A DNA stretch of 64,000 nt from Sporosarcina highlanderae (GCF_030433715.1 NZ_JAROCC010000001.1:248001-312000); one strand, 5' to 3'. Shown: positions 54,142 through 63,124, counted from the stretch's first letter. Program-made: numbers and translations. Notes: generated by a model from the letters alone, not told the origin.

Positions 54142-55227
54142 CTAAAGCCCAGGATATGTCCTTCGGTTAAACCGAAGGATACCTACTGTGATGATAAAAA
54201 GAATGCCTGTGAACAATCCAAGCGTTAGAAGGGCCTGTGAATAATAGTAAAATCCATCCAGTATAGTTAAACCTGGATGTAAGTATACTATTGGATTCCA
54301 TGAAATTATTGGAGTGTTCTCAATAGAAGCCGGTCTAATAAAAAATTGGATAGCGAAAAGGATGAATAACGCCAACAGAGTAATAAGCCCTTTCCGAATG
54401 AAAACATGTACAAACTGTATGACTATCGAAATGAATATAACCAATAGAATGCTATAGAAAAAGTACTCCGTAATCAATTTCCCGGTTGTTACCCACTCAC
54501 CGTTGACATATTCGGGGTACTGAAATCCGCCGAACCCTTTAAAAACACCCGCCAACAGGTAAGGAAGTAGAAATAGACTAACAAGAAATAGCATCCCCAC
54601 GCTAATCGATACAATTAGCTTGCCAAGAAAAATTTTAAACGTCGAGTATGGGGTGTTTTTTAGAAGTCTTATTGTCCCATTGTCGTTTTCATACCCAGTA
54701 ATATCCCCAAGTAACAGTATGATTAGTAAAAAGAAATGTAATGGGAGTAATGCTTCCATTACGTTCATAACAAAACCGGTACCATCAAATTTCAAATTCC
54801 TCGGGAGAAGATCGCCTTCCAAAATACGAGTTTTCAATTCCAATTGATGTTCCATTTCTGTGTAGGGGACCGATGATTGACCCGTTCCTTTTTCTCTTCC
54901 CTCCAATTCAAGACGTAACTCTTCCAATTCCAAACGTAAAACATCCTTTTTGGCATTCGCTTTTAGAGCATCAAGTTTTTTCTCCTGAATGCTGAAAAGT
55001 TCTTTTAAGAATAGTTTCTCCTTTTCTGGAATAGGGGCGGATAAATTATTTTGTATATATTGGAGGTTACGTTCTGTAACTTCCGCGTATTTGTTACGAC
55101 CGCTGTTTTCCATGAACCATTCGGTACCGAAAAAACCAATAATTAATAAAAGGAAGACGATAGTCACAAATAGCCATTTTTTCTGTTTGAAAAATTTCCT
55201 GAACTCAAAACCCAAGAGATTGCCCAT
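54142..55227 (-). CDS. ABC-2 type permease subunit (paralogue)
   Basis: A 361-residue membrane subunit of the same build as the following gene: helix 1 (WLFVTIVFLLLIIGFFG), extracytoplasmic region rich in Glu/Lys/Leu repeats (RLELEELRLELEGREK), then helices from LPLHFFLLIILLLGDITG onward with NGTIRLLKNTPYSTFK. The two permeases probably form a heterodimer with the upstream ATPase. Its ATG overlaps the stop of the ATPase gene (TAATG). Confidence 0.85.
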   Translation of the reverse strand: MGNLLGFEFRKFFKQKKWLFVTIVFLLLIIGFFGTEWFMENSGRNKYAEVTERNLQYIQNNLSAPIPEKEKLFLKELFSIQEKKLDALKANAKKDVLRLELEELRLELEGREKGTGQSSVPYTEMEHQLELKTRILEGDLLPRNLKFDGTGFVMNVMEALLPLHFFLLIILLLGDITGYENDNGTIRLLKNTPYSTFKIFLGKLIVSISVGMLFLVSLFLLPYLLAGVFKGFGGFQYPEYVNGEWVTTGKLITEYFFYSILLVIFISIVIQFVHVFIRKGLITLLALFILFAIQFFIRPASIENTPIISWNPIVYLHPGLTILDGFYYYSQALLTLGLFTGILFIITVGILRFNRRTYPGL

Positions 55228-56114
55228 TACCGCCTCTCCTTTTCGTACATATCACTGTATTTCTGTTCAGCAGTGGCAATAGACTTTTCAAACGTGAGTA
55301 ACGGGATATCATGCAATACAAAAGCTTTATGGAGAGCCGGAACTTCAGACTCTTTCAAATTCACCTCATAAAGAAGGGGGTTAACTTGCACAAAGGAAAG
55401 AGCACGTTCTTCGAAAAAACTTTTCATGTCAACTTCTCCGCCAATTGAAATTCGATATGTTATAAATTCTGAGCTCCCACTTTCGGAAAGAAAAACATTT
55501 TTATCTTTAACAAAGTAAATTTCATCCGCTATTTTATCTACATCATCCAATAAGTGTGTGGACAATAAAATAATTTTGCCTTTACTTTTTAGCTTTTCTA
55601 TAAGGTCAATAATTTGTTTACGGTTCGTATGGTCAAGACCATTCATAGGTTCATCTAGTAAATAGACAGTTGCATCCGTAACGTGAGCCATGCCAAATAG
55701 AAGCATTTGCTTCATACCAAGCGAATACTTGTTAACTTTCTTATTAATAAATTCACCTATTTGCAATTCGTGAATCGTTTGTTCCACTTCCTTCTTCCCT
55801 TTCCCGTATGCTTTAGCAATGAATTCGATGTGATCATAACCACTTAAGAAAGGGTATAAAACACCGTTATCTTGCATGAATGCAATCCGTTCCTTGTATC
55901 CCTTCCTTTGTGACCGAAGTGAGAAACCAGCAATTTCCACATTGCCATTGCCTTGCAAGGGTATAAGACCACTCAATATCCCCATCAATGTCGTCTTCCC
56001 TGCACCATTCGGTCCTACCAAGGCGGTGATTTTCCCTTCTATTAATTGAAGATTAACCGATTCTAAAACTTGGTTAGTATGATATTGGAAAGAAATATGA
56101 TTGGCTATCAGCAT
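55227..56114 (-). CDS. ABC transporter ATP-binding protein
   Basis: A 295-residue ATPase driving the two ABC-2 permeases. Seen: Walker A GPNGAGKTT, Q-loop FMQDNGVLYPFLSG, signature YSLGMKQ, Walker B VYLLDEPMNGLDH and the H-loop LLSTHLLDDV, with a 90-residue C-terminal extension like bacteriocin/antibiotic-type exporters. AAAGGATG lies upstream of ATG. Together the set could export or provide immunity against a peptide or antibiotic; no ligand is evident. Confidence 0.9.
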   Translation of the reverse strand: MLIANHISFQYHTNQVLESVNLQLIEGKITALVGPNGAGKTTLMGILSGLIPLQGNGNVEIAGFSLRSQRKGYKERIAFMQDNGVLYPFLSGYDHIEFIAKAYGKGKKEVEQTIHELQIGEFINKKVNKYSLGMKQMLLFGMAHVTDATVYLLDEPMNGLDHTNRKQIIDLIEKLKSKGKIILLSTHLLDDVDKIADEIYFVKDKNVFLSESGSSEFITYRISIGGEVDMKSFFEERALSFVQVNPLLYEVNLKESEVPALHKAFVLHDIPLLTFEKSIATAEQKYSDMYEKERR

Positions 56115-56186
56115 ATAAGTAAATCATCCTTTCTTGAAAAAGTAGGTTCAGGTATGGTGATAGATTAAAGCTGCTTAACTATTAGT

Positions 56187-56504
56187 TTATTTATATCTCC
56201 AGTTAACTTGGTACATATCAATGTAAACTAACGGAAAGGGCGCCCATTTTCCACCTAAATGTGTTTCACCAATGCTGTAGGCGTATTCTTGATATTGAAT
56301 CTCCTGATATCTTTCATTAATTTGAGTTGAAGTTTCAATTAATGTATCAAACCGGATCTCGTAATAAACTAAGGCATTTACTATTTTGTAATTTAAAGCT
56401 TCCACTTCATCAGACTCTACAAGTGTTTCGTCCGCAAGAACAAAACTTTGCAGAAATCCAAAGGTCAACATAGTAGCAATAAAGACTTTTAGTATATTTT
56501 TCAA
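56187..56504 (-). CDS. Small secreted protein upstream of the ABC-2 operon
   Basis: A 105-residue protein not recognised from any family. Seen: a clear Sec signal peptide (LKNILKVFIATMLTFGFLQSFVLA, cleavage after VLA), then about 80 mature residues, acidic and Tyr/Trp-rich, ending VYIDMYQVNWRYK, with no Cys and no obvious domain. TTG at 56504 with GGAGGG upstream; the longer ATG-started frame would lack the signal. It sits 72 bases before the ATPase gene and inside the same repeat-bounded segment, so a substrate, signal or immunity role is possible but unproven. Confidence 0.62.
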   Translation of the reverse strand: MKNILKVFIATMLTFGFLQSFVLADETLVESDEVEALNYKIVNALVYYEIRFDTLIETSTQINERYQEIQYQEYAYSIGETHLGGKWAPFPLVYIDMYQVNWRYK

Positions 56505-56660
56505 TAAACACCCTCCAATTTTTTCCTGAACCTTAAATTCTACTATATCACAATTATTTGAAAAATCATTGTTATTTATCAAATAAAATAAAATGGTTCT
56601 AAGGAGCTGTCAGTGTTATGTAGAAAACATTTTATGGGTTATACCCAACAATATATTGTC

Positions 56661-56740
56661 ATTTCATGATCTTCGACCCATACACCGCAAACAAAAAACA
56701 CCCCGCAAGCCAATAAATGGCTGCGGGGCGTCACAAAACT
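56661..56740. repeat. Right direct repeat, with terminator, flanking the ABC-2 module
   Basis: Partner of 52921-53000, same orientation. The hairpin CCCCGCAAGCCA / TGGCTGCGGGG (56701-56728) directly follows the moaA stop and acts as its terminator on the minus strand. Confidence 0.8.
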
Positions 56741-57750
56741 CATCCACCAATATAACTCATATTAATCTTCTTGCGATTTTTCACGGTCTGTTCCGTCCGC
56801 TCATCGGAATAGCGGTCAGCGCGTCCTTTCCAGACACCTGTTATCGCCTGAAGCAATTCTTCATCAGACAAGCCGCTGCGGATCAATTCACGCAAATCAA
56901 ATCCACCGGAAGCGAACAAGCAAGTGTACAACTTTCCGTCGGATGAAAGCCTTGCACGCGTGCATGTCGAACAGAATGATTCCGAAACCGATGTGATGAA
57001 GCCGACTTCAGCGCCATTGTCTAAATAACGGTAATGCTTCGCAACCTCACCGTAATACTCCTCTTCGGCGGGCTCCATCTCGTATTCCGTACGCAGCATT
57101 TCGTAGATTTCCTTCTTCGTCACGACTTTTTCAAAGCTCCAGCCGTTGTCGTTTCCGACGTCCATGAATTCGATGAAACGCAATGTGATGCCGCGCTCCT
57201 TGAAATACTTCGCCATCGGTAGGATTTCACTTTCATTGACCCCTTTTTGAACGACCATGTTCATCTTAATCGTAAACCCGATTTCCTTTGCACGATCGAT
57301 ATTTTTGAGAATCAACTCTGGTTTAATTCCCCGTCCGTTCATTTTCCCGAAAAGCTCCGGATCCATCGCATCCAAGCTTATATTCAACCGACGAAGGCCG
57401 GCGTCATACAACGGTTGCGCATATTGTCCCAACAGCACGCCGTTCGTCGTTAAACCGATATCTTCAATTCCATCGATTTTCGTAAGCTTGGCGATCAAAT
57501 CAGGAAGGCCACGTCGCATCAACGGCTCGCCTCCCGTCAGGCGAAGTTTTTTTACACCGATTGATGCGAAAAGACGTGCAAAACGTTCCATTTCTTCGAA
57601 TGACAACAATTCGTTTTTCGGCAGGAACACATAATCATCACCGAAAATCTCCTTCGGCATGCAGTACGTGCAACGGAAATTACAGCGGTCAGTTACCGAT
57701 ATTCGTAAATCGCGGATTGGACGACCAAATTTATCAACAATCGGTTCCAT
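56740..57750 (-). CDS. moaA: GTP 3',8-cyclase
   Basis: Radical-SAM enzyme of 336 residues that starts molybdenum-cofactor synthesis from GTP. Seen: the first 4Fe-4S motif [27 protein letters not shown], and the second cluster motif [21 protein letters not shown]; the C-terminus ends in the conserved double glycine (SYIGG). ATG at 57750 with AAAGGAG upstream; a TTG at 57759 is possible. It overlaps the end of mobA by 17 bases and is the last gene of the six-gene run. Confidence 0.95.
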   Translation of the reverse strand: MEPIVDKFGRPIRDLRISVTDRCNFRCTYCMPKEIFGDDYVFLPKNELLSFEEMERFARLFASIGVKKLRLTGGEPLMRRGLPDLIAKLTKIDGIEDIGLTTNGVLLGQYAQPLYDAGLRRLNISLDAMDPELFGKMNGRGIKPELILKNIDRAKEIGFTIKMNMVVQKGVNESEILPMAKYFKERGITLRFIEFMDVGNDNGWSFEKVVTKKEIYEMLRTEYEMEPAEEEYYGEVAKHYRYLDNGAEVGFITSVSESFCSTCTRARLSSDGKLYTCLFASGGFDLRELIRSGLSDEELLQAITGVWKGRADRYSDERTEQTVKNRKKINMSYIGG

Positions 57751-58327
57751 TATCGACAACTCCTTTCCAGAACGTCGGCGTGTTCGCGTTCATGAAAACC
57801 CGCTCTGCATCATCTTCCGTCAGCAATTCGCCCTCAATCCATCGGACTCCATGTTTTTCCTGAACGTCCATGACCCGACGCCTTCCGTTCTCAAGCGCTT
57901 CCTGCAAATCCAGAAGTACAGTTTTATCCCAAACCGAAACTAGCGGATGATATTTTCCATCTAACACAACGGCTGTCACACCTGAACTATGGCACTCAAA
58001 CAATCGCTTGATTACATCAGCCGTCATAAACGGCATATCACAAGGCAAAACGATATATCGATCAGCCTTAATCTTTTGCATCCCGGACAGAATCCCTGCT
58101 ACTGGACCTTGTCCAGCAAACTCCGCAATATCTGTCGTAACAATCAATTCATCCGGGAACCTTTCCACTAATTCCGGACGTGTTACAATTACGTTATTCT
58201 CGCAAAACGGCGACAAAGCTTGCAACGACAGTTCGTAGAAATGCCGATTCCCCCATTCGGCAAACGCCTTCGGGGAACCGAACCGACTCGATAATCCGCC
58301 AGCCAACACAATCCCCGCCATCTTCAT
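57734..58327 (-). CDS. mobA: Molybdenum cofactor guanylyltransferase
   Basis: GTP-transferase of 197 residues that converts Mo-molybdopterin to the guanine dinucleotide cofactor used by DMSO reductase-type enzymes such as nitrate reductase. Seen: nucleotide-binding [40 protein letters not shown] and [10 protein letters not shown]. Start ATG overlaps the moaD stop (TGATG). Some residues after the core ([18 protein letters not shown]) match the family end. Confidence 0.92.
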   Translation of the reverse strand: MKMAGIVLAGGLSSRFGSPKAFAEWGNRHFYELSLQALSPFCENNVIVTRPELVERFPDELIVTTDIAEFAGQGPVAGILSGMQKIKADRYIVLPCDMPFMTADVIKRLFECHSSGVTAVVLDGKYHPLVSVWDKTVLLDLQEALENGRRRVMDVQEKHGVRWIEGELLTEDDAERVFMNANTPTFWKGVVDNGTDC

Positions 58328-58560
58328 CAGCCGCCGCTCACCGGAGGAATGAAAGCACAAACATCACCCGATTTGATGACGTCATCCTTCAACGCATACT
58401 CCTCGTTCACAGCCACCTGCACATTATCCGCCCCGAAACCCGGGTACGTTTCCTCTGCCCAGTCCAGCAATTCAGCGACTGTCATCGATTCGCGTTCAAG
58501 TGACTCTTCCCCTTTACCAGTCAACTCACGCAATCTCGCAAAATAATTCACTTTGATCAT
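58327..58560 (-). CDS. moaD: Molybdopterin synthase small subunit
   Basis: Ubiquitin-fold sulfur carrier of 77 residues. Seen: VNYFARLRELTGKGEESLE, VNEEYALKDD and the C-terminal PPVSGG, whose last glycine is adenylated by MoeB and thiocarboxylated. Starts with ATG overlapping the moaE stop (ATGA) and overlaps mobA at its end. Confidence 0.93.
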   Translation of the reverse strand: MIKVNYFARLRELTGKGEESLERESMTVAELLDWAEETYPGFGADNVQVAVNEEYALKDDVIKSGDVCAFIPPVSGG

Positions 58561-59003
58561 TTCTGCTCAACCCCCTTTTCTGGATATTTCTTCTGTGCAC
58601 CAATCCATTCTTCCCCATCTTCCCAAATTTCCTTTTTCCAGATAGGCACCACTTCTTTTATCCGATCAATCGCGTATTCATTCGCATCATACGCCGCTTT
58701 ACGATGCGGTGACGAAACTGCGATGACAACAGCAATATCCGAAATTTGCAGTTCACCAATTCGATGCGCTATCGCAACACGCACTCCTGGCCATTTCGCT
58801 TCCATTTCCGCCCCGATTTCCGCCATCTTTTTTTCCGCCATCGGAATGTAGGCTTCGTATGAAAGGTATAGCGTTTTCACACCATGCGTCCATTCCCGCA
58901 CATTGCCGGTAAATACTGTGACGGCGCCCGCAGATGGATGCAGCACATAGTCCATATATTTCTGAACATCTATCGGCGTTTCCACAATCTCAAAAGGCTT
59001 CAT
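58557..59003 (-). CDS. moaE: Molybdopterin synthase catalytic subunit
   Basis: Large subunit, 148 residues, transferring sulfur from MoaD to precursor Z. Seen: GAVTVFTGNVREWTHGVKTLYLSYEAY, RVAIAHRIGELQISDIAVVIAVSSPHRKAAYDANEYAID and the active-site lysines in VPIWKKEIWEDGEEWIG. ATG at 59003 with GAGGAAGATGG upstream; it overlaps the end of mobB by 14 bases. Confidence 0.93.
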   Translation of the reverse strand: MKPFEIVETPIDVQKYMDYVLHPSAGAVTVFTGNVREWTHGVKTLYLSYEAYIPMAEKKMAEIGAEMEAKWPGVRVAIAHRIGELQISDIAVVIAVSSPHRKAAYDANEYAIDRIKEVVPIWKKEIWEDGEEWIGAQKKYPEKGVEQK

Positions 59004-59511
59004 CTCCATCTTCCTCTCCAATCCATTCCAAAAACCATTTATCGATAAGCTCCGTTTCCTCGCGCGAATGAATATGGGGGCCATCCATTTCGATTTCAGG
59101 GCATCCAATTACGAGCTGCCTTCCCTGTAATTCACTCAAGGGGACCCAATCCTCTTGATTGCGAAGCAGAATCACTTTATCTCCAAATTCCTTCTTATAT
59201 CCTTCTATCAATAAAACATCAGGTTTTCCTAATGAAACCATCCGTTTCAACGTCTCAAAATCAGGTTCTTCATTCAAAATCAATTGTGCTGCGCCGCCAC
59301 CCGCAACAAGCGTCGCATCCGCACCATTAGTTAGGAACTGCATCGTATCCGTCTTCGTGTCAGGCATTTCAGGCTTCCCACCATGCCCATGATGCTTCAG
59401 CACAGCTACCGTCAAACTTTTTTCCTTCAATAAACGGACCCATCTTGCAACAAGAGTCGTCTTGCCGCTATTTTTAAAGCCCACAACATGCAGCGTCTTC
59501 ACAACGTCCAC
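58990..59511 (-). CDS. mobB: Molybdopterin-guanine dinucleotide biosynthesis protein B
   Basis: P-loop GTPase-like protein of 173 residues assisting MobA. Seen: Walker A VVGFKNSGKTTL, KHHGHGGKPEMPDTKTDTMQF and LIEGYKKEFGDKVIL. GTG at 59511 overlaps moeA by 13 bases (a second GTG three codons on is possible). Its end overlaps moaE. Confidence 0.92.
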   Translation of the reverse strand: MDVVKTLHVVGFKNSGKTTLVARWVRLLKEKSLTVAVLKHHGHGGKPEMPDTKTDTMQFLTNGADATLVAGGGAAQLILNEEPDFETLKRMVSLGKPDVLLIEGYKKEFGDKVILLRNQEDWVPLSELQGRQLVIGCPEIEMDGPHIHSREETELIDKWFLEWIGEEDGDEAF

Positions 59512-60755
59512 TCGCTTACGCCTTGTTCGCTGCCTAAAAGTAGGATATCCACGTCGTCACCTGTCGTATATCCTCGTGTTCCGCTTGGCAAGACAATCAG
59601 GCAATTCCCTCTTGCAATTGAAGAGACCGCATTTGATTTATTAAACCCTGCTGGCACGGCTTCAATGCCGGATTCGGTAAATGTCCAAGTGGCGCGGATG
59701 AAGCGTGTAAACGGATTCGGCTTCGTGAAATCCTCACCCAACTTAGCCGTCATCCTTGGCATATAAGGCGCTGTTCCACCCATCATCGCAAGTACGGCTA
59801 GTCTTGTAAATAATTCAAAACCTGTGAAGCAAGCGGATGGATTGCCGGAAAGTCCGAACAAGAATTTATTGTCTAAAACCGCGACAGTCGTCACACTTCC
59901 TGGGCGCATCGCTACTTTATTGAATAAAACCTTGGCACCAAGCCGCTCATAAATTGCCGGTAAATAATCATAATCACCGACAGACACGCCTCCCGTCGTT
60001 ATGAGGAAATCCGTCCCTGCAATCGCCTGCTCGACAATTTTTGTGCAGGCATCAAGATCATCTGCCGCCAATCCGTATGAACGATAGGAAATCCCCATCC
60101 GAGTGAGCTGCCCCTTGATCATCGGGCCATTGGAATTTCGGATTTTCCCCGGAACAAGTTCATCTCCGACTTCAAGCAATTCCGTACCTGTCGATAAAAT
60201 TCCTGCAATAGGACGTTTCGCAACTTTCACTTTCGCGTAACCGAATGTGGCTAACAAGGCAATTGTTCCCGGATGGATGAGGGCACCTTCTTCGATTAAG
60301 AGCTCGCCCTCTTTTGCATCTTCACCCTTGTAGGAGATATTTTCACCTGCTTCAAACGGCTTCCTCAATGTAAATCCGTTGTCCGTTTCGCTCGTTTGCT
60401 CTAACATGACGACCGCATCTGCATTTTCCGGAATTTGCGCGCCAGTCATAATTCGATATGCTTCCTTTTCACCGATCGGCTTGTCTCCGAGATAACCGGC
60501 GCCGATTTCGCCAATTACTGAAAAAGGGACCCGGTTTTCGCCAGATGCTCCCTTCGAATCGAGCGACCGGATTGCGAATCCGTCATAAGGTGATCGGTCA
60601 AAAGGAGGTACATCGTGCTTTGCGATAATCGGTTCAGCTAACACTCTTCCATAAGATTGTTCAAGGTCGATAACTTCGGTTCCGATTGGATTTACATGCT
60701 CCACTATTAGTCGGACAGCTTCTGCAACCGGAATCGGTTTTCTCATTTCCACCAT
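59499..60755 (-). CDS. moeA: Molybdopterin molybdenumtransferase
   Basis: Inserts molybdate into adenylated molybdopterin; 418 residues. Seen: N-terminal [28 protein letters not shown], central [18 protein letters not shown], the MoCF-binding core [16 protein letters not shown] and [16 protein letters not shown], then a beta-rich C-terminal domain. ATG at 60755 has AGGAGAGG seven bases upstream; a longer frame exists but runs antisense through moaC. Heads the moeA-mobB-moaE-moaD-mobA-moaA run; all junctions overlap. Confidence 0.95.
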   Translation of the reverse strand: MVEMRKPIPVAEAVRLIVEHVNPIGTEVIDLEQSYGRVLAEPIIAKHDVPPFDRSPYDGFAIRSLDSKGASGENRVPFSVIGEIGAGYLGDKPIGEKEAYRIMTGAQIPENADAVVMLEQTSETDNGFTLRKPFEAGENISYKGEDAKEGELLIEEGALIHPGTIALLATFGYAKVKVAKRPIAGILSTGTELLEVGDELVPGKIRNSNGPMIKGQLTRMGISYRSYGLAADDLDACTKIVEQAIAGTDFLITTGGVSVGDYDYLPAIYERLGAKVLFNKVAMRPGSVTTVAVLDNKFLFGLSGNPSACFTGFELFTRLAVLAMMGGTAPYMPRMTAKLGEDFTKPNPFTRFIRATWTFTESGIEAVPAGFNKSNAVSSIARGNCLIVLPSGTRGYTTGDDVDILLLGSEQGVSEWTL

Positions 60756-60816
60756 TCTGAATCCTCTCCTATCTTCTGCTATACTTAGGTTACTATGTTT
60801 GAGGGGAATGAATCCA

Positions 60817-61314
60817 ATGTCTGAATTGACGCATTTCAACGAACAAGGACGAGCCAAAATGGTCGACGTTTCCGACAAGGCCGTCACTACAAGAACCGCA
60901 ATCGCCACTTCATCCATCATTGTAAACGAACTGATCCACTCCCAAATTACGGAGGGGACTAATAAAAAAGGGGATGTCTTCGCCGTCGCGCAAGTCGCCG
61001 CCGTCATGGCAGCCAAAAACACATCATCGATCATCCCAATGTGCCACCCACTTGCATTGACTGGCGTAGATGTCCGCTTCGAATGGAATATCGATGAATC
61101 GAAAAGCCATTATGAAGTGCTCATTCAAGCCGAAGTGAAGACGAAAGGCTTAACAGGTGTCGAGATGGAAGCCCTCACTGCCGCTTCAGCCGCAGCCCTT
61201 ACCATTTACGATATGTGCAAGGCTGCTGGAAAAGAGATGGTCATTGGCCCGACGATGTTGCTCCGGAAAACCGGCGGGAAGAACGGCGATTTTGAGCGGA
61301 CCGCGCGGGAATAA
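60817..61314 (+). CDS. moaC: Cyclic pyranopterin monophosphate synthase
   Basis: Partner of MoaA; forms cyclic pyranopterin monophosphate (precursor Z). 165 residues. Seen: [77 protein letters not shown] and the C-terminal [13 protein letters not shown] at 60817 with GAGGGG ten bases upstream. It is divergent from moeA (61-base gap) and the only Mo-cofactor gene here on the plus strand. Confidence 0.94.
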   Translation: MSELTHFNEQGRAKMVDVSDKAVTTRTAIATSSIIVNELIHSQITEGTNKKGDVFAVAQVAAVMAAKNTSSIIPMCHPLALTGVDVRFEWNIDESKSHYEVLIQAEVKTKGLTGVEMEALTAASAAALTIYDMCKAAGKEMVIGPTMLLRKTGGKNGDFERTARE

Positions 61315-61320
61315 GAGCTT

Positions 61321-61568
61321 TTTGGCGTTAAACGAAAACTCTTGGTCCATTCTTTACAACAAGGGCTCATTCTTTCGCGTTGAAGGTCCATTCTTTACAA
61401 CAAGGGCCCATTCTTTCACGTTGAAGGTCCATTCTTTACAACAAGGGCCCATTCTTTCGCGTTGAAGGTCCATTCTTTACAACAAGGGCCCATTCTTTCG
61501 CGTTGAAGGTCTACTCTTTACAACAAGGGCCCATTCTTTCGCGTTCTATCACTTTAAACGAGAACTCC
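61321..61568. repeat. Tandem array, 41-bp period made of two 20-21 bp half-units
   Basis: Units starting TCCATTCTTTACAAC begin at 61346, 61387, 61428, 61469 and 61510 (variant TCTACTCTTT), exactly 41 bp apart. Within each, CATTCTTT recurs after 20 then 21 bp, followed alternately by ACAACAAGGGC and CGCGTTGAAGG. The block is framed by TTAAACGAAAACTC (61328) and TTAAACGAGAACTC (61554). It fills the gap between the convergent moaC and moaB genes; no ordinary terminator is seen there. Confidence 0.93.
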
Positions 61569-61579
61569 CGCCACACCGG

Positions 61580-62092
61580 TCACTTCCGATGCTTCGTCAA
61601 TTCGTGGACAATATGATGAAGCTCGGGAAGAATCAGTTTTTCCATCGCCAACTTCACTGCTTTTGATGAACCCGGCAGTGCGAATAACACTTTCTCCTCA
61701 ATCGAGCCCGCCGTTGCACGGCTCAATAAAGCCTTCGATCCTACATCTTCTGTATAACTTAAAAACCTGAACAATTCTCCGAAACCATCAATTGTTTTCG
61801 TGAAATACGGTGTCACCGTTTCAATGGTCACATCGCGGAATCCGATTCCGGAGCCTCCGGTTATGATGATTGCTTCGACTGCTTCATTGCCGAGCCATTC
61901 TTCCACATTACGGGAAATCTCTGCCGGCTCATCTGTACAGATCCGGTAATCTTCAATGCGATGACCGGCATCTTCAGCCATTTGGATGATCGTTCCACCG
62001 CTTTTATCTGTTTCTTTATTCCGCGTATCGCTCACCGTTAATACGCAGATTGCTATTGCATCTTTCTTTTCGAACACCGATAGTTGAGACAA
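61580..62092 (-). CDS. moaB: Molybdenum cofactor biosynthesis protein B (molybdopterin adenylyltransferase-like)
   Basis: MoaB/Mog-type protein of 170 residues that adenylates molybdopterin before Mo insertion. Seen: ICVLTVSDTRNKETDKSGG, IIITGGSGIGFRDVTIETV and SYTEDVGSKALLSRATAGS, then LFALPGSSKAVKLAMEKLILPEL. TTG start at 62092 with GGGGGAGTAGGGG upstream, 12 bases after the end of moeB, so both form one operon. Confidence 0.93.
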   Translation of the reverse strand: MSQLSVFEKKDAIAICVLTVSDTRNKETDKSGGTIIQMAEDAGHRIEDYRICTDEPAEISRNVEEWLGNEAVEAIIITGGSGIGFRDVTIETVTPYFTKTIDGFGELFRFLSYTEDVGSKALLSRATAGSIEEKVLFALPGSSKAVKLAMEKLILPELHHIVHELTKHRK

Positions 62093-62104
62093 CCCCTACT
62101 CCCC

Positions 62105-63124
62105 CTATCCAAAAAATTGATGATACAATTTCCTGCCTTCCTTCATATCTCGTAAACCATGAATGAGTAACCGCCCGTTTTGAAACAAAACACAGCGGTA
62201 CCCTTCCGCATGGAACTCCACGAAGTACGGAGTCATTTTATACCCCGCGCCCAATCGTTTTGCAACTTGCTCACCGTCCTTCAAAGATAGTGACCTGCTA
62301 CTATCGGGTATGACTTGAACCGTTTCTCTTCCGCAAAGTACAGCGTAGTTCGGACCTTCAGGTTTATTGAGTGCAGGATAGGTTGGTTCCGTACCGCAAG
62401 TTTCACAATGCTCTTTCCGAATTCGAGAAATTCCTGCTTCGACTTGCGTGTTGTTCCATAAATCGAAATGAAGGAGCTTTGTCATCATTGCATCCCGGTT
62501 GCCCGTTAGCCATTTCAGCGCTTCCGCGGTTTGCCTTGCTGCAACGGTTTGGACGGCAGGAGCAATGATGCCTGCGGTATCGCATGTTTCATTGACCGAA
62601 GGGAGAACTGGCAAAAGACATCTGAAACAGGCTGTCTTTCCTGGAATGAAAGGAAATACTGTGCCCGAACTGCCGACGCATGCACCGTGAATCCAAGGGA
62701 TACCCCTTATCCATGCTACGTCATTCATGAGTAGTCGCGTTTCGAAATTGTCCGTCGCGTCCATGATCAAGTCGGCGTCCTCAGCGATTTTTTCAAGCAT
62801 CGGGCCATCCACGTGGTCAAGAACTGTCTCAATAATGCAATCTTGCCGGATTTCTTTTAATCTACTTTTTGCAGCAACCACTTTCGGTGTGCCTTGAAGC
62901 GCATCTTGTTCCGTAAAGAGTTGCTGTCTTTGCAGGTTGGACATCTCCACATAATCCCGGTCCGCAATGGTCAGTTTGCCAACACCAGCCCTGACGAGCA
63001 TTTCAGAAATGGGCGAGCCTAACGCGCCGCAGCCGATTATGACGACATGTGCATCCTGCAAACGTTTTTGCCCCTCTTGGCCAATCGGCTTGAACAGCGT
63101 CTGACGTGAATATCTATTTTCCAC
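62105..63124 (-). CDS. moeB: MoeB/ThiF-type sulfur-carrier adenylyltransferase
   Basis: E1-like enzyme that adenylates the C-terminus of MoaD (and possibly ThiS). 339 residues. Seen: RYSRQTLFKPIGQEGQKRL, nucleotide motif VVIIGCGALGSPISEMLV, ADRDYVEMSNLQRQQLF, DATDNFETRLLMND, zinc pairs CFRC and CETC, and a TCDTAGI catalytic-Cys region; the last 80 residues form a compact extra domain. GTG start at 63124 with AGGGGGAA close upstream. ThiF cannot be excluded, but the neighbourhood is all Mo-cofactor. Confidence 0.9.
   Translation of the reverse strand: MENRYSRQTLFKPIGQEGQKRLQDAHVVIIGCGALGSPISEMLVRAGVGKLTIADRDYVEMSNLQRQQLFTEQDALQGTPKVVAAKSRLKEIRQDCIIETVLDHVDGPMLEKIAEDADLIMDATDNFETRLLMNDVAWIRGIPWIHGACVGSSGTVFPFIPGKTACFRCLLPVLPSVNETCDTAGIIAPAVQTVAARQTAEALKWLTGNRDAMMTKLLHFDLWNNTQVEAGISRIRKEHCETCGTEPTYPALNKPEGPNYAVLCGRETVQVIPDSSRSLSLKDGEQVAKRLGAGYKMTPYFVEFHAEGYRCVLFQNGRLLIHGLRDMKEGRKLYHQFFG

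Noticed and set aside
52921..56740. Transposon or IS with terminal repeats
   Set aside because: The bounding repeats are direct, imperfect and contain terminators; no transposase lies between them.
60756..61034. N-terminal extension of moeA by 93 residues
   Set aside because: It is antisense to moaC and untypical for MoeA; a good ribosome binding site supports the start at 60755.
61157..61465. Open frame running from inside moaC into the repeat array
   Set aside because: Wrong frame of a clear moaC gene followed by repeat-derived residues; no start signal.
4363..61568. CRISPR arrays at the five periodic repeat loci
   Set aside because: The whole unit is only 20-21 bp (or 41 bp in near-identical copies), the conserved part is about 10 bp, there are no unique spacers of constant length between long repeats, and no cas genes are present.
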